In this document: positions 53,706 to 64,000 of the stretch, piece by piece
How positions within the stretch are numbered: the stretch's first letter is position 1
How the letters are laid out: each line of letters begins with the position of its first letter
From: Ceratotherium simum simum
Lineage: Eukaryota; Chordata; Mammalia; Perissodactyla; Rhinocerotidae
Length of the DNA: 64,000 bases
Assembly (NCBI RefSeq): GCF_000283155.1
Contig: NW_004454182.1
Span: 7,253,569 to 7,317,568 of the forward strand
Direction of reading: 5' to 3'
Notes under the pieces: model-generated
The model's input: the letters and a program-made list of their open reading frames with translations, nothing else
The model's database searches: none
What the model was told of the DNA's origin: nothing
Made by a program: the position numbers and the translations under genes

Positions 53706-54530
53706 GTGTTTCTGCCGCCTCTCTCTGGTGGAGGCTTCTCACATGCTGTTTCCTCTTTCTGGAATACCCCTCTTCCCACTTTTTCAACTGGGTTGGGTGC
53801 CCCTCACCCCCACCCCCAGCCTCTGCGCCCCCACCCCACCCAGTGATTTCTCTTATGTTGCATTTTCACTCTGGGTTGTAATTTCCTATTTGTTTCTCCC
53901 ACCGAACCACAGACTTCACAGTAACTGAAATTGTGTCTTAATTGCCTTGATGGTCTCAGTACTAAACTCAATCCCTGCCACTAGAAGACATGCAATAATA
54001 TTTGGTGAATGAACCTCCAGAAACCATAAACTTACAAGGATTGGAACTCCTAACTCGGTGTAGTAAGCTTTAAATGCAGGTGGAATAAGGTCTAGCAGGG
54101 TTTCTTTTCAGTTTATTTTGTGGTTTGTTTTTCAAGAGTGAGAGGCAAGTGAGAGAGTTTGGCAAGTATCTGAGGAAGAGAGGAAACAGACTCCAATGCA
54201 GTTAAGAGGGAGGCCTACGCAGGTTGGACGGTAGCCCAAGGGAATATTTGCAGAGCTAATGACCCAGTCTTGGGGACAGAAAATATGAATGCTTTCAAAG
54301 AGTTTATTGAGCTCTGTGCTGTGGTCAGCATGGATGGAGGGTGCAAGAGAGCAGGTGTAGGGAAGCATCAGGGCAAGAGAGGCACATGGACGCGGCCACA
54401 GCTCGGCCCGGGAGCCACTGCATTGCTGGGTTTAAGGGCAAATGAGATCAAAATCAGTTAGTTCAAAAGAAGCTAAAACTCCGTGTACAGCCTGAGCAGG
54501 TCTTTTCCAGTCTCCAAAGGAAGAGGTTTA
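53706..54530. other. Intergenic, unassigned
   Basis: A C-rich tract at about 53795-53840 is the only notable composition. No gene or repeat was recognised. Confidence 0.5.
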
Positions 54531-54534
54531 AATT

Positions 54535-55500
54535 TCCAGAAATTTTTATTTAATTTAAATTTAAATATTTAAATTTTTATTTTAATTTTAATTTAAAATA
54601 TACACAAAATAAAATTCACCATTTTAACCAATTTAAAAGTGTACAGTTCAGTAGCATTAGGTACATTCACATTGTTGTGCAACCTTCACTGCCATCCATC
54701 TCCAAAATTTTTTTCATCTTCCCAAACTCCATACCCATTGAAAAATAATTTCCCATTCCTTTGTCTCCCCAGCCCCTGGCAACTACCATTCTACTTTCTG
54801 TCTGTATGAATTTGACTACTCTAGGTAGTTCATAAGAGTGGAATTATACAGTATTTGTCCTTTTGTGATTGGTTTATCTCACTGAACCAATAATATCTTC
54901 ATGATTCATTTATGTTGTAGCATGTGTCAGAATTTCCTTTCTTTTTAAGGCTGAATAATACTCCATTGTATATACTCACCACACTTTGTTTACCCATTCA
55001 TCTGTCGATGACACTTGCATTGCTTTTTGGCTGTTGTGAATAATGCTTCTATGAGCATGGGTGTACAAATATCTCTTTGAGAGCCTGCTTTCAATCCTTT
55101 TGGATATATATACCCAGAAGTGAAATTGTTGGATCATATGGTCATGCAATTTTTAATTTTTTGAAGAATTGTCATACTGTTTTCCACAGTGGCTTCACCA
55201 TTTTACATTCGCTTCAACAGTGCACAAGTGTTCCAATTTTTCCACATCCTCACCAATCCTTGTTAGTTACTTGTTTATTTTTTATACTGGCCATCCTAGC
55301 GGGTGTGAAGTGATAACTCATTGTGGTTTTGATTTGCATTTCCCTAATGATGAGTGATGTTGAACATCTGTCTTATTGGCCTGGTCTTATTGGCCACTTG
55401 TATATCTTCTTTGAAGAAATGTCTATTCAAGTCTACCCATTTTTGAATCAGGTTTTGTTGTTGTTGTTGTTTAATTGTAGGAGTTCTTTTTATTCTGGAT
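54535..55500 (-). repeat. L1 3-prime UTR region, reversed
   Basis: The left edge is an AT-only stretch. Then come 'ttcaccattttaaccaattt', 'aaagtgtacagttcagtagc', 'tccattgtatatactcacca', 'attgctttttggctgttgtg', 'tgctttcaatccttttggat' and 'ggtttcgatttgcat'-like sequence (here 'tgtggttttgatttgcattt'). This is a reversed L1 in canonical order. Confidence 0.9.
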
Positions 55501-55589
55501 ATTAAGTTTCCAGAAGTTTTAACCACTGTCCTCTTAGTATTGGCCAAGGGTTGGTCTTGATCAACCATATTCGTTTTTCCTTTTTACCC

Positions 55590-55860
55590 AAGGAACAAAT
55601 CTAGGTTTATCACTGTGACAAAATTAGGCCCTCCATGCCCACTCCCGTCACACCAGCTACTCATAGATTCCTAAACATGCCTGTATTTGCATTTCTCCAA
55701 GGCTCTGGAGGACACTCCTCTATTTGGAGCTCCTTTCTCCAATCATGTCCACGCTGCGATGTTTGACTCACTTCTCAAGATCCACCTCAAATGCAAGTCT
55801 TCCCTAACTTCCATCCAGAATTAATCATTTCTTCTAGTTTCTGGAGTAGTTGGTTTTCAA
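55590..55860 (+). repeat. L2 LINE fragment
   Basis: The landmarks 'actcacttctcaagatccac' and 'ctcaaatgcaagtcttccct' match forward L2. Boundaries are approximate. Confidence 0.6.
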
Positions 55861-56279
55861 ACTTCTTGGTCAATCAAACCCTAAAAAGGTTTTGGAAAAC
55901 TGTTTAGTCCCTTGCAGATGATCAGCTTAATACTCCCAATTTTTTAAATCATAAGTTTAAAGAGTTGCATAAGATTTAATTTCTATAGTATTATAAAACT
56001 GATAGTTTAAAATATAGCATTTGTATTTCTCTTTTAAATGATTCCAATGGAATCTAAACAGCATTGCCAATTTGATCTCCACCTTTAGCCATTTTTTAAA
56101 AATGCAAGAACAAGTTTTTCCTTGATAAGAGTAGAATGAAAGTGATTGAAAGCAGTGAGAGTGTAGATGTTGGCGGGTTCCAGAAAGAAAAGCCTGCCCT
56201 GCATCTGCTTCTCTAATTGGGGTTTGGGGCAGCAGCAAAACCACAGACAGGTTTGTGTGCCAGAGGACAGAGGGAATTT

Positions 56280-56521
56280 TTTTGTGTGTGTGAGGAAGAT
56301 CAGCCCTGAGCTAACATCGATGCCAATCCCCCTCTTTTTTCTGAGGAAGACTGGCCCTGGGCTAACATCTGTGGCCATCTTCCTCTACTTTACATGGCAC
56401 GCTGCCACAGCATGGCCTGACAAGCGGTGCATCAGTGCACACCCGGATCGCAACCCCGGGCCCGCCAGCAGCAGAGCATGCGCACTTAACCGCTAGGTCA
56501 CGGGGCACGGGGCCGGCCCCC
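56280..56521 (-). mobile_element. ERE SINE, reversed, with 14-bp target duplication
   Basis: Perfect GACAGAGGGAATTT copies lie at 56266-56279 and 56522-56535. Two tail modules, 'cacgctgccacagcatggcc', an altered B-box region ('cacccggatcgcaacccc') and a head ending 'cacggggccggcccc' are visible. Confidence 0.97.
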
Positions 56522-56535
56522 GACAGAGGGAATTT

Positions 56536-57267
56536 GTGTGCCCTGCCCTTCTGATGCCCCAGGGAGGTCACCAGATCCTGGAGAAGAGATGGCTATGGGA
56601 TGGGTCAGACAGCAGCAAAGAGTTTCCTGCACCTCAGCATGTCACAGAAACAGCAGAATGATTCTTGGGTACCCACAAGGAGCCCAGGATTAGGGGAGAG
56701 AGCCCCAAAACTTGAAGGAGCAAGTGGATTGAAAGGGAACCATCTCTGTGATGACCTGTGTAGACCAAAGACCAAGTGCCAGACAGGCAACACGTGTCTA
56801 AGCAGATGCCTGTGTGGACAGGTGACAGTGAGGGCCTGGTGGACTCTCCTCCCCTTCTGGACACCTTTGCATGACATAGGACCCCCGCTGCCCCCATCCA
56901 AAACCTAGATACAACCTCAGGTAAAGGGTTGAAGGAGATTTAGTTTCTGACACTCTGATGTAATGGTAATGGTGTAATGGTGACTTGAAAGATAAAATAA
57001 TACATATTAAAGAAAAATATAGCTACATTTCTTACACATCTGGGTGTGCAAGAAAAAAATATGCTGAGATATAGACCTGTTACTAATGTATAGAACATTT
57101 TGTTCCTGCTCCCCTAATTAGACCATATACTCCTAGAATGGGGATTGGATCTGTGTTAAATGTAAAATCAAGCATTTTGCACACTAGTGTTTGTGGAATA
57201 AGTGTGTGTTGGTTACAGTGGCTGTGGTGTATGAAAAAGAACCTTCTTGATTCCAGACAACTCAATC
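56536..57267. other. Intergenic, unassigned
   Basis: Overlapping frames of about 100 codons on both strands (56600-56908) have no recognisable homology and oppose each other. No repeat was named. Confidence 0.5.
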
Positions 57268-57283
57268 AATATTTCTCCCGTTC

Positions 57284-57442
57284 GAATTCGGTACATGTGT
57301 GTGGTGATGGGTTGTAATTAGTATTTTGGTGGTGAACATGATGTAGTCCATGCAGAAATAGAAGTACAATGATGTACACCTGAAATTTTTACAATGTTAT
57401 AAACCAATGTTACTGCAATAAACAAAAAATTAAAAAAAAAAA
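57284..57442 (+). mobile_element. Severely truncated L1 (159 bp) with perfect 16-bp target duplication
   Basis: The text 'ggtgatgggttgtaattagt', 'gatgtacacctgaaattttt', 'aatgttataaaccaatgtta', 'ctgcaataaac' and an A-rich tail are an L1 3-prime end. The flanks AATATTTCTCCCGTTC at 57268-57283 and 57443-57458 are identical, so the insertion is recent. Confidence 0.93.
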
Positions 57443-57458
57443 AATATTTCTCCCGTTC

Positions 57459-58380
57459 AATTTGATCAATTTATGCCTTTTTTGGTTTTATTTTGGAATC
57501 ACACTTACAAGTCCCTCATGAGTGTTGGGAAGAAAGTATTTTCACTGACGAAAAAATGAACTTAGAAAGCAAAATAAAAGGAAAAAAAGGAAATTGGAGA
57601 AGATAGAAAAATACTAATGAGAATGAAGGAATTTGTGAGAATTTCCACCAGCTGGGAAATCAGAAGGAAGCAAAAGTTCAGCTCAAGTTCATTGGGCCAT
57701 CAGAAAGCAGCCCAGACAGGCCTCCAACCAAGCACAGACAGGAGTCTAAGGTTCTCAGATTTAAATGCATTTCATAAATGGGCCTTCAAATCCAATTAAG
57801 TGGGGCCAGAATTATAAGAGCTTCAGGTTAAGCTTTTGGCCGAAATCTGAGGCCTGAAAGTTGACTTATTCCTGTGCTTTTGACTAAAGCATGAATAGTT
57901 GGTTAGACAAAGCAGAAGCAACAATAAAGCAATTTTATGTCTTTAGAATCCTTGAGCAGGTGAGCTTGGTCTGCCTGAGGCGAAACTATTTACAATGCAC
58001 CAACCTCCACCATTTGTTCTCTCTAGTTACAGGTTTTGAAAGAGGACTGTGCAAAATTGCCGTGTCATTGAAATAAGGTCTTGAAATAAGGTCTCAGACT
58101 AATAAGGTGCCTTGTGTTGGAAAGGTGTCTGAACAATGTAAACATGAGAATGCACACTCACAGTTTTGGTGTTAAAATATCACCGGGGAGAGAGAAGATG
58201 GTAAGAGTTTCCTCCACCAGGAGAGGTGAGGTGCCACCAAGTCCCCAAATCACAGAAATCTTGTAGTATCTTAGACTAACTCGAAAGAGATAAATGGTGG
58301 TTCTGCGAATGGATTGAATGGGAAGCCTGTTACAAAAGAAGTTTTCTAGGTGCATGTTTTCTCTGTATTGTAAAAGATAT
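57459..58380. other. Intergenic, unassigned
   Basis: AT-rich; 'gaaataaggtc' is directly repeated at about 58069-58092. No gene or nameable repeat was found. Confidence 0.5.
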
Positions 58381-58395
58381 AAAAATTGGGTGGCA

Positions 58396-58697
58396 GGACT
58401 GGCCTGATGGCATAGTGGTTAAGTTCACGTGCTCCACTTTGGCAGCCTGGGTTTCGCAGGTTTGGATCCCAGGTGCGAACCTACACACTGCTCATCAAAC
58501 CATGCTGTGGCGGCGTCCCATATACAAAATATAGGAGGATGGGCACAGACATTAGCTCAGGACTAATTTTCCTCAGCAAAAAGAGGAAGATTGGCAACAG
58601 ATGTTAGCTCAGGACTAATCTTCCTCAGCAAAAAGAGGAAGATTGGCAACAGCTGTTAGCCAAGGGCCAATCTTCCTCACCAAAAAAATAAATAAAT
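58396..58697 (+). mobile_element. ERE SINE with expanded tail (three modules)
   Basis: The head 'actggcctgatggcatagtg', A box 'tagtggttaag' and B-box region 'gtttggatcc' lead to two full 52-nt modules (58552-58603 and 58604-58655) and a third partial one from 58656. The end is an AATA/A tail. The flanks are aaaaattgggtggca (58381-58395) and aaaattggatggca (58698-58711). Confidence 0.96.
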
Positions 58698-58711
58698 AAA
58701 ATTGGATGGCA

Positions 58712-59245
58712 AGGGGAAAAAAACATAATGAGTTGATATAAATTCTACATTAGGTTATCATTATAATGATCACATTCAGGGAAGGTGAATTGATGTACAA
58801 CTATGTTGTGGTCAATAATGTCAGCACCAAAATGATCAGAAAAATGTACAGTATGTCGGTAATAAATGAGGATTTTTTAAAGTCAAAATAATCAGTTCTT
58901 TCCTCCAAGGCAACATTCATGTTAGGAGAATGTTTTGGTAACTCTCTGAACATGGGCAGCAACTCGTTCCTGCTCATTCAGTAAGAGAAATATTGACTGA
59001 GAAATTTATAACACTCATGTGAAAGTGTGTGACCACTTTTGTTTTGGCTGTTGTGGTCACTGTCTAGAGTGGAATTCTTGCCCCTTTCCGTTTCTATATA
59101 ACCCAGAGGAGGCCTTCTCAGAGCCAATTCCTTTTATAATGACATGTGCCTGAGACTCTCCTTGTCCCTTGTCTGTCTTATGGATGTGTTGCGGACTGAC
59201 TTTCTCCAAACAGCATTTTGTAGTCACAGAACACCATCTGTCCCC
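58712..59245. other. Intergenic, unassigned
   Basis: No gene or nameable repeat was seen. Confidence 0.5.
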
Positions 59246-59249
59246 AGTT

Positions 59250-59825
59250 GACAGGACATTTATTTACTATTTTCCTCCAGAATCAGGTTCAAAATTCCTC
59301 TACCTGGCTCCCAAAACCTTCTGTAATGTAGCACCAAATACAATTCCTGGTCTTGAGCTACATTTTCGAAAACCTTAGCTAAGACCTGTAAATTGCCAGG
59401 TGCTGGCGGGTGGGTGGATGTATGGATGATGAAGATGCAGTGCAGGTGCACTGCTCTCCAAGGCTGTGAGAGTAGGGCTCATCTTCTCACTCATCCCGCT
59501 ACAAGCTGTGTTCCTACTCACTGCGTTTCCCTCACATGAAATATCTTGCCCTGTCCACACTGCTACCTATATTCCGCAGGACCTAACAAATGTTTCTCTT
59601 TGTCACGAAACTTTCTCTGGCCACTTTAGTCCTCACTGATCTTTAGTTCTGAAATTTCAAACTAACCATACTCTCCTCCACACAATTAAGCAAGGTCATA
59701 TCGTTATCTTTAATGTTTGCTTATATTTCAGATATATTGGTCTTATATCTCCAATATAGACTGTAAATCCCTTTTACCAACAGTGTTGGACCTTCATTAA
59801 ATATTTGTCTGGTGAGTGATAATGG
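59250..59825 (+). repeat. L2 LINE fragment
   Basis: The forward landmarks 'ctacctggctcccaaaacct', 'atatcttgccctgtccacac', 'actgtaaatccc' and the terminal 'cattaaatatttgtctggtg' fit L2. Divergence is high. Confidence 0.65.
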
Positions 59826-59959
59826 AAGACTCCTCCTTAAAATCAACAAAAACAACACTTGCCCCCCTGTCTAATAAAAGAGTCTTTATTTCTCTTCTTT
59901 ATTATAATTTTAGTGAGATTAGGGGAAGATGTGTCCAGTCAGCCATCTTTATCCCCAAG

Positions 59960-60080
59960 TCTAGGTAACTTTTCCAACATCATCAGCTTTTAAGTGGTGG
60001 AGTCAGGACCCAACCTGAGATTTTCTGACTCCAAGTTCAATGTTCTTTCCAACTCAGCACACCCCTTCAGTAAGAGGACA
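59960..60080 (-). repeat. MIR-like fragment, reversed
   Basis: The text 'ggtaacttttccaacatcat', 'cagcttttaagtggtggagt' and 'caggacccaacctgag' fits a reversed MIR tail. It is short and diverged. Confidence 0.5.
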
Positions 60081-60384
60081 GAAATCTAGGGTTCCCAAAG
60101 CCATTGGTAGTTACTAAGGACATAAATGGAAATCTACACTGGATGACATGATTGCTTCCAGAGTGTAGGAGTGTTCCAACTGTCCTGGGACTCTTCTCAA
60201 AGGGGTGAAGACATTTAAATATCTACCCAGATGATCAGTGACTGGATAAGAGGGGAGAGTGATCAATGGCTTGTGAGTAGACGTGTGGGGATGGAGAGGA
60301 GAGCTGTGAGCTAATTGTAGCAGCATTTTTTAAGGCATTTCCTAATCCTGGAGCCAACATCCAGCTTCTCCAGAAGCATAGTGG

Positions 60385-60630
60385 GCAGCGCAGTTAGGAG
60401 CTGAGACGGTGGAGTCTCACCACCTTGCTTTGGATCCAAGGGTCTTCTAAAAGCTGTGTGACCCTGTGCAAGTAACTTCACGTTTCTGGGCCTCAATTTC
60501 CTGTCTGCAGGAAATCTGTAACATTAGAACCTCCTTGGCAGGGCTGCTCTGAAAAATAAATGAGTTAATATCTGTGAAGTGCTTAGAGTGGTGCCTGGCT
60601 CGTGATAAACACTAAATAGGTATTTGTTTA
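60385..60630 (+). repeat. MIR SINE
   Basis: The landmarks 'agctgtgtgaccctgtgcaa', 'gtaacttcacgtttctgggc', 'ctcaatttcctgtctgcagg' and 'gtgcctggctcgtgataaac' are a forward MIR. Confidence 0.85.
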
Positions 60631-60649
60631 AAAATAAAACAAGAAGCAT

Positions 60650-61020
60650 AGTACTGTTTGTGGACTTTGTTTTTCATAAATGGCACAGTATGCCATTACA
60701 GAATTTGCTTTTTTCATTCAACATGTATTTCAGATATATTCACTATAATATATATAGATCTAGTTTTTTTCCTTTTAACTGCTATATAGTGTTCCATTGT
60801 ATGAATATATTTCATTTGGCCATTTGATTACTTATGGTGGTAATTAGTAATTAATTAGATTGTTTCTAATTTTTTTGTTAGAGAATGAGTATTTAATAAT
60901 ATTCTCATCTATTAAGTCAATATTTTTTATTGCAAATAAGCTTTCCCAAGGTTTTATTTTTTTAAAGCTTAGCTATATAAAATCACGGAGTTAATATTAT
61001 ATTTAATCATAATTAAGGGC
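60650..61020 (-). repeat. Old L1-like fragment, reversed
   Basis: The segment 'cattcaacatgtatttcaga', 'atatagtgttccattgtatg' and 'aatatatttcatttggccat' resembles a reversed L1 3-prime UTR. Confidence is limited by divergence. Confidence 0.5.
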
Positions 61021-63365
61021 TTTAAAATTATGAGTGAGAAAGAACATTAACTTGGGAAAACGTTGCTATATCACTTTCAAAATAAGCACGTATTTTAAAC
61101 AGAAATGGTTTTTGGGAGAATATCTCATTTAGCTGCACCTGAATGTTGACGCTTCACTAAATTCCTAGCAAATGCATCTTTTTGGAATAATTTTTTCAGG
61201 GTAAATAGTATAATATTATGTCATTTAATTTCCTGTTCCTTAACATCTATTTTAAAGTTTCTTTTTGCTCACGAGTCCATACTTGATGATGAATTCCATT
61301 TTTAGGAACTTAAAAATAGATTTTTATCAATATAACACAAGCACACACACTTGTAGACAAATCTTTACATCATATAGAGCAAACCTACTATGTCTTTGTC
61401 TGAACTTCATCCCATAGTGATAAGAAATAGGTACACATCCTACATGTGTTCTGAGTAATATTATTTATTTTTTTTTAGCTTGGTTTTGCTTTTTTTTTTT
61501 TTGAGTGTGTGTGTCTGTATTTAATTACCAAAGTAACACTTACTCATTTTTAAATATAAAAAAAATACAGAGCAGGATAAAATAAAATTTTAAACCCTTT
61601 ATCAATTCCTCCTGGTTCCACTCACCAATGGTAACTCCTGTTGATTGCTTGGATCTTGGCGGGAAACAGATGGCACTGTCGGAACGGATGACTGAAGAAA
61701 GTTTTATGAAGGGAGTCTTTGCAAAGGAGTGGGCAGGGTAAAGAGGATCTAACAAGGGATAGTGAAGCATCCTGGGGTAGCAGCAGCAGAGACTTGTAAC
61801 TACTCTTCAAGGCCTCAAGGGGCAAAGTAAGGGAGTGGTTGCCCATCCAGCAAGACCAGCCATTGCAGAAAAGGGCCCTGCAGAGGAACCACGGCCTTGA
61901 GTAGAGGAACACGCTACTGCCACCCCCGGGGCCTGACCAGAAAGAGCTGGGAGAATGAATACCCCATCCTGTCTCTCCTCCTGGCCTCCTGGGTCTTACC
62001 AATTTCTGCCATCAGCCCGACCTAACTGGAAGTAAGACGTCAGGAGAGCCCATTGGTGCAGTCCATGGCAGTCAGGCTCCTGGGTGGAGAGCAGGATAGA
62101 GGAGGATGGAGAAGGAGTCTGGAGGAAAAATGGAGAAAATCCATCAGGTAACTTACCCACAGCCTCAGTGACTCTCAATTTCCGAGAGTCTCTCCCCAGC
62201 CCGTGCATTTGCAGGTGTCCCTGGGTTTCCTCTTAGGGCAGAGGCAACCTCTGTGGAAGATGATCCCTTAAAGAAGAGGGCTGACAGGGTGGATAAGAGC
62301 CTGGAGATCTGAGCCTCCCAAACGGTTACAGTCTCTAGCCACAAAAGGGCAGATCTGAGCAACAGACGTTGCCTGCGGCGATGTTTTAATATTTAGAGTC
62401 TGACTCATCAAATCCAGGTGGTAATCACTTAGATTCTCGGGCCACGAAGCAAAGATTTATGAAAGAGCACTTAGCTCTTAATTAATGCATGATAAAACAT
62501 AGAAGCATTTTCCCTTTCTGGGAATACAATGCTTGGACTGGTCTGATCATATTCAGAACCCGGCATTGTTTTGTATAGCTGTAATACCTTCCCCAACTCA
62601 CACCATGTTGCAATTATTAGCATAGATAGGCAATTCTGGATATATGCTGAATTATACCAAAATTATGACCCAGTAAGTTTATCTTTATTTTCAGTATATT
62701 GTTCTTTAATTTTATCCATGGAATTGATTAGGATAAACTTAAATGTGTTAGTGATTTATAAAATGGACTACAAATCTCTATGGTTGAGTTCTAGGAGTTA
62801 GGAGGAGAGCAGAGCACCCACAGAGAAATCACATCGTCATAGAAAGCGTTAATTCCAGCTGTGGCTAGAGTAATATTTGTGTGTGATCTTCATTGAAAAA
62901 CAGAAGTTGACAACTGGGTTAGGAGAGGATTAGAGACGGTGATTGGAGCATTCTGGAGAAAACACGGAAGTCAGTTAATTGTAACATGTTCTCAGCTTGG
63001 AATCTATACGCTCAGGTGTGCAGTGACTGGCAGAACCTCTGAGTAAAGGACCGACAACTCTAAGCTCTTTGCAGTGGTCAAGTATAACGCAGCCTCCATC
63101 AGCACGATGAGAACTTTTCCAATCTCCGTACATTTTCCCACTCACTTTGGCATGGTCCTCAAGCCAGTCACCCACTTCTCAGTGTTTAGGTTCTAGTGTG
63201 AACACAGTATTCTGTGTGTGGTCCCATTAGCAACTGAGACAGACAGGCTGTCCCTAACACAAATAGAGACCCACATACCACACATTTAGATATTCCACAG
63301 TTTTAAATCAAGCTAACAAACTATTAAAATATGTTCTGAGAGCATGCTTTACTTGATTATTTTTA
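61021..63365. other. Intergenic, unassigned; T-tracts and old LINE-like piece near 61440-61600
   Basis: T-rich tracts at 61459-61478 and 61490-61502 precede an old LINE-like 'ccaaagtaacacttactcat'. The rest (61620-63365) is of middling GC and unrecognised. The 126-codon minus-strand frame at 61622-62002 has no recognisable domain. Confidence 0.45.
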
Positions 63366-63369
63366 GTTT

Positions 63370-63930
63370 GCCCTATCTTTATTTTTAACTGCGTTACTGA
63401 GATATAATTTACGTAGCATAACATTCACATCGTTTACGTATACAATTCAAAGACAGTTGGTATACGTACCACAATCTAATTTTAAACATTTCCATCACGC
63501 TAAAAAGAAACCTCTTGCCCATTAGCAATCACACCCCATTTCCACCGCAGCCCTAGGCAACCACTAATCTACTTTTTGTCTCCATAAATTGGCCTTTTCT
63601 GGATGTTTCATATGAATAAAAAGATACAATCTGTCGTATTTTGTGTCTGGCTTGCTTCACTGAGCATCACGGTTTTAAGGTTCTTCCACTTTTTAGCTCA
63701 TATTCGTACTTCATTCCTTTTTATTGCCAAATAGTACTCCATTGCATGGATGTATGACATTTTCTTTTCCATTCTTCAGTGCATGGACACTTCAGCTTTT
63801 TCCACTTTTTGGCCATAGTGAATAATGCTGTGATGACCATGGTGTACAAGTCTTTGTGTGGACATCTGTTTTCATTTCTTTTCTCTTGGGTAAATAACTA
63901 GAAGTGGAATTACTGGGTTATATGTAAGTT
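63370..63930 (-). repeat. L1 3-prime UTR region, reversed
   Basis: The reversed L1 order is 'gttactgagatataatttac', 'acaattcaaagacagttggt', 'ccctaggcaaccactaatct', 'tagtactccattgcatggat', 'gtgaataatgctgtgatgac' and 'gaagtggaattactgggtta'. It is interrupted on the right by an ERE SINE. Confidence 0.9.
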
Positions 63931-63932
63931 TG

Positions 63933-64000
63933 TGTTTTGTTTTATTTTATTTTATTTTATTTATTGGTGAGGAAGATTGTCCCTGAGCTAACATCTGTGT
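63933..64000 (-). mobile_element. ERE SINE, reversed, cut by the window edge
   Basis: A (TTTTA)n tract at about 63935-63964 is followed by 'ggtgaggaagattgtccctg', 'agctaacatctgtgt', the tail module of a reversed ERE. The remainder lies outside the window. Confidence 0.9.

Noticed and set aside
53582..53928. Plus-strand frames of 99 and 122 codons
   Set aside because: They start in the MER2 remnant and run into a C-rich tract. No protein similarity is apparent.
17651..64000. STOX2 exon in the right-hand part
   Set aside because: Expected from human gene order, but no frame looks like a STOX2 coding segment and no promoter-type island lies near the right edge.

Overview
This is nuclear DNA from a mammal, almost certainly a perissodactyl (horse, rhinoceros or tapir group). 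The clearest sign is about nineteen copies of tRNA-derived ERE (equine repetitive element) SINEs. They have recognisable Pol III A and B boxes, poly(A) tails and, in many copies, intact target-site duplications. Older mammal-wide repeats (MIR, L2, MLT1/MaLR, L1M, MER2) form the background. The species cannot be fixed from this window alone.

The only protein-coding gene I can support is the 3-prime end of TRAPPC11 on the plus strand. Seven exons lie between 2822 and 16682. Their phases chain without a break (66, 157, 112, 92, 134, 168 and 45 nt) to give the last 257 codons plus a stop. The preceding exons lie left of the window. The 3-prime UTR probably ends near 17.5-17.65 kb. TRAPPC11 is a subunit of the TRAPP III tethering complex and acts in ER-to-Golgi traffic and autophagy. 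The window carries its C-terminal Gryzun-type region.

From about 17.65 kb to the right edge the window looks intergenic. In human 4q35 the next gene downstream of TRAPPC11 is STOX2, also on the plus strand; I see no STOX2 exon here, so this is probably the TRAPPC11-STOX2 gap (inference). The stretch holds layered transposon debris: ERE SINEs; a solo class-I-like LTR with a 4-bp duplication (23960-24319); a solo MLT1-type LTR with a 5-bp duplication (39830-40276); a probable ERVL LTR (36922-37368); a broken ERVL/MaLR-like provirus (about 48.0-50.1 kb, minus strand); several L1 and L2 pieces; a palindromic MITE; MER2; and microsatellites. A CpG-rich, apparently non-repetitive block lies at about 24.7-25.5 kb and is the best candidate for an unannotated regulatory element or transcript.

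The short open reading frames scattered through the window are otherwise chance or repeat-derived. I found no convincing new protein system. The most informative observations are structural: two sites where retroelements inserted repeatedly at one target, a SINE with an apparent 3-prime transduction, a chimeric ERE1 plus long-ERE-tail insertion, a SINE with an expanded 52-nt tail module, and a diverged local duplication. Repeat families were assigned by eye from remembered consensus patterns; boundaries without a visible target duplication are approximate.
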